Shown: positions 60,046 through 64,000 of the stretch, piece by piece
Position numbering within the stretch: position 1 is the stretch's first letter
How the letters are laid out: each line of letters starts with the position of its first letter
Assembly (NCBI RefSeq): GCF_002903145.1
Contig: NZ_PPDJ01000001.1
Location: 186,001 to 250,000 of the forward strand
DNA length: 64,000 nucleotides
Source of the DNA: Halobacteriovorax sp. DA5
GTDB lineage: Bacteria > Bdellovibrionota > Bacteriovoracia > Bacteriovoracales > Bacteriovoracaceae
Reading direction: 5' to 3'
Made by a program: the position numbers and the translations under genes
Notes under the pieces: generated by a model
The model's input: only the letters and a program-made list of their open reading frames with translations
Databases searched by the model: none
What the model was told of the DNA's origin: nothing

Positions 60046-60885
60046 GTGAAGTACACATTAATTATTGCTGTCATCGCCAGCCTTACGGTTGGTTTTTTTG
60101 TTGGAAAATCCCAAAGACAAAATCCTGAAATTCAAATCAAAGAAGTCGAAGTCATCAAAGAAAAGAAAGTTGAAGTCATTAAGGAAGTTCCTGTCATTGA
60201 TAAGGCCGGGGATGAAGCCTTGGCACAGGCCTTTACTTTATTCTTAGCGGCCCTTGGTCTTGAAAAAATTAAGGTAGATAAAGATGAAGTAAATGAGATC
60301 ATGAAAGATCCAACGGGCTTTATTGCTCGAAATTCAATAAAAGAAAAATTAGCACCTAAAAAAAATAAGCCTGTGTTTCAGAATGAATCACGTTGGAGAA
60401 GAGAAAAAGAAAAAGCTGAGGTAAAACCAAAAGTCGCTGATTCAATATATAAGAATGTAAAATTCTCTCCGATCCCGGCAATTAAAGAGCCCCTTGTCTA
60501 TTTAGCGCGAACTAAAGTCATTGAAGATGAAAAAAGATTCAAACGTATGAATGGTTCATATGCAGGAAATATTAAAATTTTAGAAGGCAAGTACAAAGGT
60601 CAAAACCACCGTATTGTCATCAATATTGAATATTTCAAAGATAGTGAAGGAAAGGGAACAGATGGCCAGTCAGAGATTCTTTTGTATGATGAAGATGGAA
60701 AGAATTACTCTCACTCTCGCGGTACCGGTGGCAATCGCAATATATTAGAAGGTAGCGATGGTTCATTTGTTATTCGTATCGTCGATAATACATTCCTTCA
60801 CTTCATTAATGATCGTGGAATGAAGATGGCAAATTATTACGATGATGGAAAGCTCGTAGGAGTTGCCAAGCTTGTTGAGAATTAA
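60046..60885 (+). CDS. Membrane-anchored exported protein of unknown function
   Basis: An N-terminal hydrophobic stretch (KYTLIIAVIASLTVGFFVG) without clear cleavage site should anchor it. Residues 30-50 repeat KEVEVIKEKKVEVIKEVP, a possible coiled stalk. From about 165 a beta-rich domain (MNGSYAGNIKILEGKYKG ... RIVIN) follows; I recognise no family. The start is GTG 60046. It sits between the zinc-ribbon gene and a kinase gene with 1-base spacing to the latter, so it is part of a three-gene operon. Confidence 0.65.
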   Translation: MKYTLIIAVIASLTVGFFVGKSQRQNPEIQIKEVEVIKEKKVEVIKEVPVIDKAGDEALAQAFTLFLAALGLEKIKVDKDEVNEIMKDPTGFIARNSIKEKLAPKKNKPVFQNESRWRREKEKAEVKPKVADSIYKNVKFSPIPAIKEPLVYLARTKVIEDEKRFKRMNGSYAGNIKILEGKYKGQNHRIVINIEYFKDSEGKGTDGQSEILLYDEDGKNYSHSRGTGGNRNILEGSDGSFVIRIVDNTFLHFINDRGMKMANYYDDGKLVGVAKLVEN

Positions 60886-60886
60886 A

Positions 60887-61447
60887 ATGAATAGTCCTCT
60901 TCTCATTATCGTCTCAGGCTTACCTGCAACAGGAAAGACGACGATTTCAAAAGAACTCGCAAAAGAGTTCTCATTACCATTGATTGGAAAAGATATAATC
61001 AAAGAAAGCCTATTTAATAGCTTGGGAGTGAAGGATAGGGCCTGGTCAAAAGAACTTGGAAAAGCAAGTTACCCAATTTTATATTCTTTTATTAAAGCAC
61101 AGCTTAATGCCAATAAAAGCTTGTTGGTAGAAAGTAATTTTTCGAATCAATTCGATACACCAATTTTAAAAGACTTTATCTCAAAGTATGATGCAAGGGT
61201 GCTTGCGATTTATTGTGAGTGTGATGGCTCCGTCTTATTTGAACGTTTTAAGACTAGGGCCTTGTCTGGGAAAAGACATCCAGGGCATCAAGATCACTTA
61301 AACTTCGATGAATTCAAAGACTCACTTTCAAAAGGTAAGATTGAAAAGTTAGAATTAGATTGTAAAAGCCTCACTGTTAATACGACTAATATTGATGATC
61401 TTGACTTAACTGAAGTGAAAGTAGAAATAAAATCTCTACTTTCTTAA
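60887..61447 (+). CDS. P-loop kinase of the zeta-toxin/AAA_33 type
   Basis: GLPATGKTT (about residues 11-19) is a perfect Walker A of small kinases, followed by KDIIKESL, and ESNFSNQFD and R-x-x-x-R later (RALSGKRHPGH) fit the lid and phosphate binding of the AAA_33/zeta-like group. 186 residues. Substrate unknown. No antitoxin partner is seen, so toxin function is unlikely. The start ATG 60887 lies 1 base after the previous stop; an upstream in-frame ATG at 60863 is inside that gene. Confidence 0.75.
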   Translation: MNSPLLIIVSGLPATGKTTISKELAKEFSLPLIGKDIIKESLFNSLGVKDRAWSKELGKASYPILYSFIKAQLNANKSLLVESNFSNQFDTPILKDFISKYDARVLAIYCECDGSVLFERFKTRALSGKRHPGHQDHLNFDEFKDSLSKGKIEKLELDCKSLTVNTTNIDDLDLTEVKVEIKSLLS

Positions 61448-61448
61448 A

Positions 61449-62459
61449 TTAATAGCGCCACTTATTTGCAATCTTAACAAGACTAAGCATAACCGGAACT
61501 TCAATAAGAACCCCCACAACAGTTGTTAGGGCCGCTCCTGAATTAAGGCCAAAAAGGGCGATGGCAACGGCCACAGCAAGTTCAAAAAAGTTACTGGCAC
61601 CAATCATAGAGCCTGGTGATAAAATATTATGTGGTAAGCACATCTTGCGGCCAATTCCCCAGCTTACAAAGAAGATAAAGTAAGTCTGAATTGTAAGAGG
61701 AATTGCTATCAGGACAATGTGAAGTGGATTAGCTAAAATCTTCTCGCCTTGAAAAGCAAAGAGTAGAACAAGAGTTGTAAGAAGGGCCACAATTGAAATT
61801 GGCTTAAGTCTGGCCATGAAAACTTCACTAAACCATTTCATACCAAATTTATTGATTAAGACTTTATTTGCGATATAACCTGCAAGTAGAGGAATCACGA
61901 CAAAGATCACGACTGAACTTATGAGTGTATCGTATGGAATTGAAATACTTGTGACACCTAGTAAGAATTGAACGATAGGGATGAAGGCCACTAAAAGAAT
62001 TAAGTCATTAATGGCCACTTGAACAAGTGTGTACTCTGGATCACCCTTTGTAAGGTAAGACCAAACAAAGACCATAGCGGTACATGGTGCAGCACCTAAG
62101 AGAATTGCTCCTGCAATATACTCTTGTGCGAGCTCTGGTGATAAAAAACCTGCATAGATTTTAGAAAAGAAAATCCAAGCAAAGAAGGCCATGGTAAAAG
62201 GTTTTATTAACCAGTTGATAATAACCGTAAGGCTTAGACCTTTTGGATTCTTTCCAACGTCAGCAATGGAATTAAAATCAATTTGTACCATCATTGGAAA
62301 GATCATAAGCCAAACAAGAATAGCAACAGGGATATTAACTGTGGCAATATTCATCTCACTTAGAACTGTGATCGATGTTCCAAGAACTTTTCCTAAAACG
62401 ATTCCTGCGACGATACAAATCGTTACCCAAATACTTAAGTAGCGCTCAAAAAATCCCAT
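61449..62459 (-). CDS. acr3: Arsenite efflux permease Acr3
   Basis: Ten-helix inner-membrane exporter of the bile/arsenite/riboflavin superfamily. FERYLSIWVTICIVAGIVLG at the N-terminus is the Acr3 hallmark, and AAPCTAMVFVWS contains the conserved cysteine essential for arsenite transport. 336 residues is normal. It starts one base after the arsC stop, so the two are one operon; no arsR regulator is in the window. Confidence 0.93.
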   Translation of the reverse strand: MGFFERYLSIWVTICIVAGIVLGKVLGTSITVLSEMNIATVNIPVAILVWLMIFPMMVQIDFNSIADVGKNPKGLSLTVIINWLIKPFTMAFFAWIFFSKIYAGFLSPELAQEYIAGAILLGAAPCTAMVFVWSYLTKGDPEYTLVQVAINDLILLVAFIPIVQFLLGVTSISIPYDTLISSVVIFVVIPLLAGYIANKVLINKFGMKWFSEVFMARLKPISIVALLTTLVLLFAFQGEKILANPLHIVLIAIPLTIQTYFIFFVSWGIGRKMCLPHNILSPGSMIGASNFFELAVAVAIALFGLNSGAALTTVVGVLIEVPVMLSLVKIANKWRY

Positions 62460-62460
62460 C

Positions 62461-62877
62461 TTATATTCTCTCTTCTAAATTTATTATCATCGATTTAATT
62501 TCATCTCTTACTCGGCGATAAACCTGAAGTATTTCTTCTTCATCGCTAAAGTCTTTAGTGAGACGAGGAGGATCATCGAAACCAATATGAATGATCTTAC
62601 CTCCAGGAAAGTAGGGACAGTTCTCATTGGCGTCACTACAAACTGTGATGACAATATCCATCTTTGCTTCAATTTCGTCCGTTGTATTTGATTCGTGATT
62701 TGAGATATCGACACCAACTTCTTTCATAACGGCCACGGCATAAGGATTAAGCCCATGCTTCTTTGTGCCAGCAGAGTAGAAGTTATACTTGTCGCCTTTT
62801 AGGGCCTTACCCCAGCCTTCGGCCATTTGCGAGCGACACGAGTTTCCTGTACATAGAAAGAGGATATTCTTCTTCAT
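62461..62877 (-). CDS. arsC: Arsenate reductase (low-molecular-weight phosphatase type)
   Basis: Reduces arsenate to arsenite before Acr3 expels it. The P-loop LCTGNSCRSQ (Cys9, Cys14) is followed by VITVCSDANENCP with the two cysteines of the disulfide relay, so it is the thioredoxin-coupled S. aureus-type enzyme. The catalytic acid is D of FDDPPRL. 138 residues, intact. First gene of the acr3 operon. Confidence 0.94.
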   Translation of the reverse strand: MKKNILFLCTGNSCRSQMAEGWGKALKGDKYNFYSAGTKKHGLNPYAVAVMKEVGVDISNHESNTTDEIEAKMDIVITVCSDANENCPYFPGGKIIHIGFDDPPRLTKDFSDEEEILQVYRRVRDEIKSMIINLEERI

Positions 62878-62964
62878 TACATTCCTATATTTTAAATAAT
62901 ATCCTATTATGACAAACTTCGTAATGAATCGAGTAGTTCTTAATTGTTAAGATTTGGTTATCGC

Positions 62965-64000
62965 TTACTTTGTCCTTACAATCGGCTGGGCCTGAACTTT
63001 AATGGCCTTTCCATGCTCCATAGCAACTTGTCCGCTAACGATTGTATAAGTAGGGCATCCTTTTACTTCCATTCCATCAAAAGGAGTCCAACCGACTTTA
63101 GATGCCTGGTCTTCGTTTCTGATAGTAAAGCGCTTGTTCATATCAAGGATTGTCAGATCACCATCCATTCCTTCTTGAATAAAGCCTTTGTTAAGCTTGA
63201 AAAGTTTGGCCGGATTCTCTGCTAAATACTTAACAATATCTTCTAGAGTTAGTCGTCCAGCTTCAACGTGAGTAAGCATTACTGGAAGCATTGTTTGCAC
63301 ACCAGGCATTCCCGAAGGAGAAGCTGGGTAGGGTTGAGCTTTTTCTTCTAGAGTGTGAGGAGCGTGATCACTTCCAAAAACATCAATCACACCACTTTTA
63401 AGTCCTTCCCAAAGTCCATCTGTGTGATCCTTTGTGCGAATTGGTGGATTCATCTGCGCAAGAGTTCCGATCTTGTCATAGATATCTGGAGCAAAGAGAG
63501 TTAAGTGTTGAGGAGTGACCTCAATTGTACAATGCTCTTTTTGATCCTTTAAAAATTCAATTTCATCTTTTGTTGTTAAGTGAAGGATGTGAACCTTACG
63601 TCCTGCTTTCTTTGCAACTTCGATAATCATCTTTGTCGATTCAAGGGCCGTCTGAGCATCACGCCACTTATAATGAGCGTGAACGTCTCCATTTGCATTA
63701 TCACGGATGGCAACATTGGCATGAAGCCTTTCCTCACTCTCACTATGAACTGAAATATGGCAGTCTAAAGTCTTGAAGATTTCAACTAGTTTGTCAGTAT
63801 CATAAAGGAGAAGGTCGCCTGTTGAGCTACCTAGAAAGATTTTTACTCCTGAGCATCCAACCATATCCTGTGACTTTACAAGCTCGTCGAGATTCTTTCC
63901 ACTTGCTCCAATGAAGAAGCCAAAATTTGCATATGAAGTTTCTTTTGCAATATCAACTTTAACTTGGGTTGCCTCAATAGTTGTTGTTGCAGGTTTTGTA
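62965..64000 (-). CDS. pyrC: Dihydroorotase, partial (N-terminus beyond the right edge)
   Basis: Third step of pyrimidine synthesis. The visible 345 residues include HSESEERL (metal-site histidine), ILHLTTKDE, and DVFGSDHAPHTLEEK, with Asp as catalytic metal ligand; PGVQTMLPVMLTHV and ENPAKLF are typical of class I dihydroorotases. The HxH motif at the N-terminus lies off the right edge. The frame stays open through base 64000, so the visible ATG at 63864 is internal. No other pyr gene in view. Confidence 0.9.
   Translation of the reverse strand, partial: TKPATTTIEATQVKVDIAKETSYANFGFFIGASGKNLDELVKSQDMVGCSGVKIFLGSSTGDLLLYDTDKLVEIFKTLDCHISVHSESEERLHANVAIRDNANGDVHAHYKWRDAQTALESTKMIIEVAKKAGRKVHILHLTTKDEIEFLKDQKEHCTIEVTPQHLTLFAPDIYDKIGTLAQMNPPIRTKDHTDGLWEGLKSGVIDVFGSDHAPHTLEEKAQPYPASPSGMPGVQTMLPVMLTHVEAGRLTLEDIVKYLAENPAKLFKLNKGFIQEGMDGDLTILDMNKRFTIRNEDQASKVGWTPFDGMEVKGCPTYTIVSGQVAMEHGKAIKVQAQPIVRTK

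Noticed and set aside
60887..61447. Zeta-type toxin of a toxin-antitoxin pair
   Set aside because: The P-loop kinase has no epsilon-like antitoxin next to it; the upstream gene is an anchored exported protein.

Overview
The window looks like a stretch of chromosome from a Gram-negative bacterium with low G+C and compact genes. Secreted lipoproteins, outer-membrane-like proteins, ClpSA/ClpXP/Lon, a lysine/alanine-repeat histone-like protein and large coiled-coil proteins together suggest a Bdellovibrionota-type organism, perhaps the Bacteriovorax/Halobacteriovorax side. That placement is an inference from gene content and composition; no rRNA marker is present. Apart from one tRNA-Val (UAC) the window is protein-coding, with no phage, insertion sequence or CRISPR array.

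Layout. 0-6 kb: an ABC ATPase running off the left edge, a SpoU methyltransferase, msrA, two paralogous 84-residue small proteins on either side of an EamA transporter, urocanase and a CarD-like regulator. 6-14 kb: a secreted trypsin-like protease, an NlpC/P60-like lipoprotein, a minus-strand operon (fxsA, threonine deaminase, astE-like, FMN reductase), and SH3 and TerB-like proteins. 14-22 kb: clpS-clpA, the histone-like gene, miaB, a secreted protein with an aminopeptidase-like lipoprotein, and gshB. 22-32 kb: mostly uncharacterised envelope and regulatory genes, including a minimal sigma-like/anti-sigma-like pair, a TonB-like protein, a membrane protein with a degenerate kinase-ATPase fold, a ChaN-like protein with a 942-residue unknown, and a protein with NPLDEMVAES repeats. 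32-41 kb: rsmD, coaD, an aminotransferase, a lipoprotein/beta-barrel pair, PIN-PhoH, PilZ, DedA and peroxiredoxin. 41-49 kb: clpP-clpX-lon, then divergent asnB/asnC. 49.6-53.1 kb: a 1156-residue coiled-coil protein.

The most unusual region is 53.1-58.1 kb. Seven minus-strand genes form a modular array: five members of one secreted four-cysteine family (A, B, C, D, E from left to right) and two paralogous helix-turn-helix regulators (R1, R2). In transcription order it reads E, then D-R2-C, then B-R1-A. Two repeated cassettes can be seen, each a short secreted protein, then a regulator, then a longer secreted protein whose mid-domain motif matches its partner. D and E share a 96-bp block covering the ribosome site and signal peptide exactly, B differs from it by one base, and the mature parts of D and B/E have diverged. 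B and E also share 195 bp of perfect identity at their 3-prime ends. Upstream boxes are conserved, and hairpins with different stems but the same 11-nt loop follow D and B. I recognise no described system with this layout.

The right end (58.4-64 kb) holds tRNA-Val, folE2, a zinc-ribbon protein, an anchored exported protein, a P-loop kinase, an arsenic pair (acr3, arsC) and a dihydroorotase running off the edge. Start codons were chosen by ribosome-site position where possible; alternatives are given in each entry.
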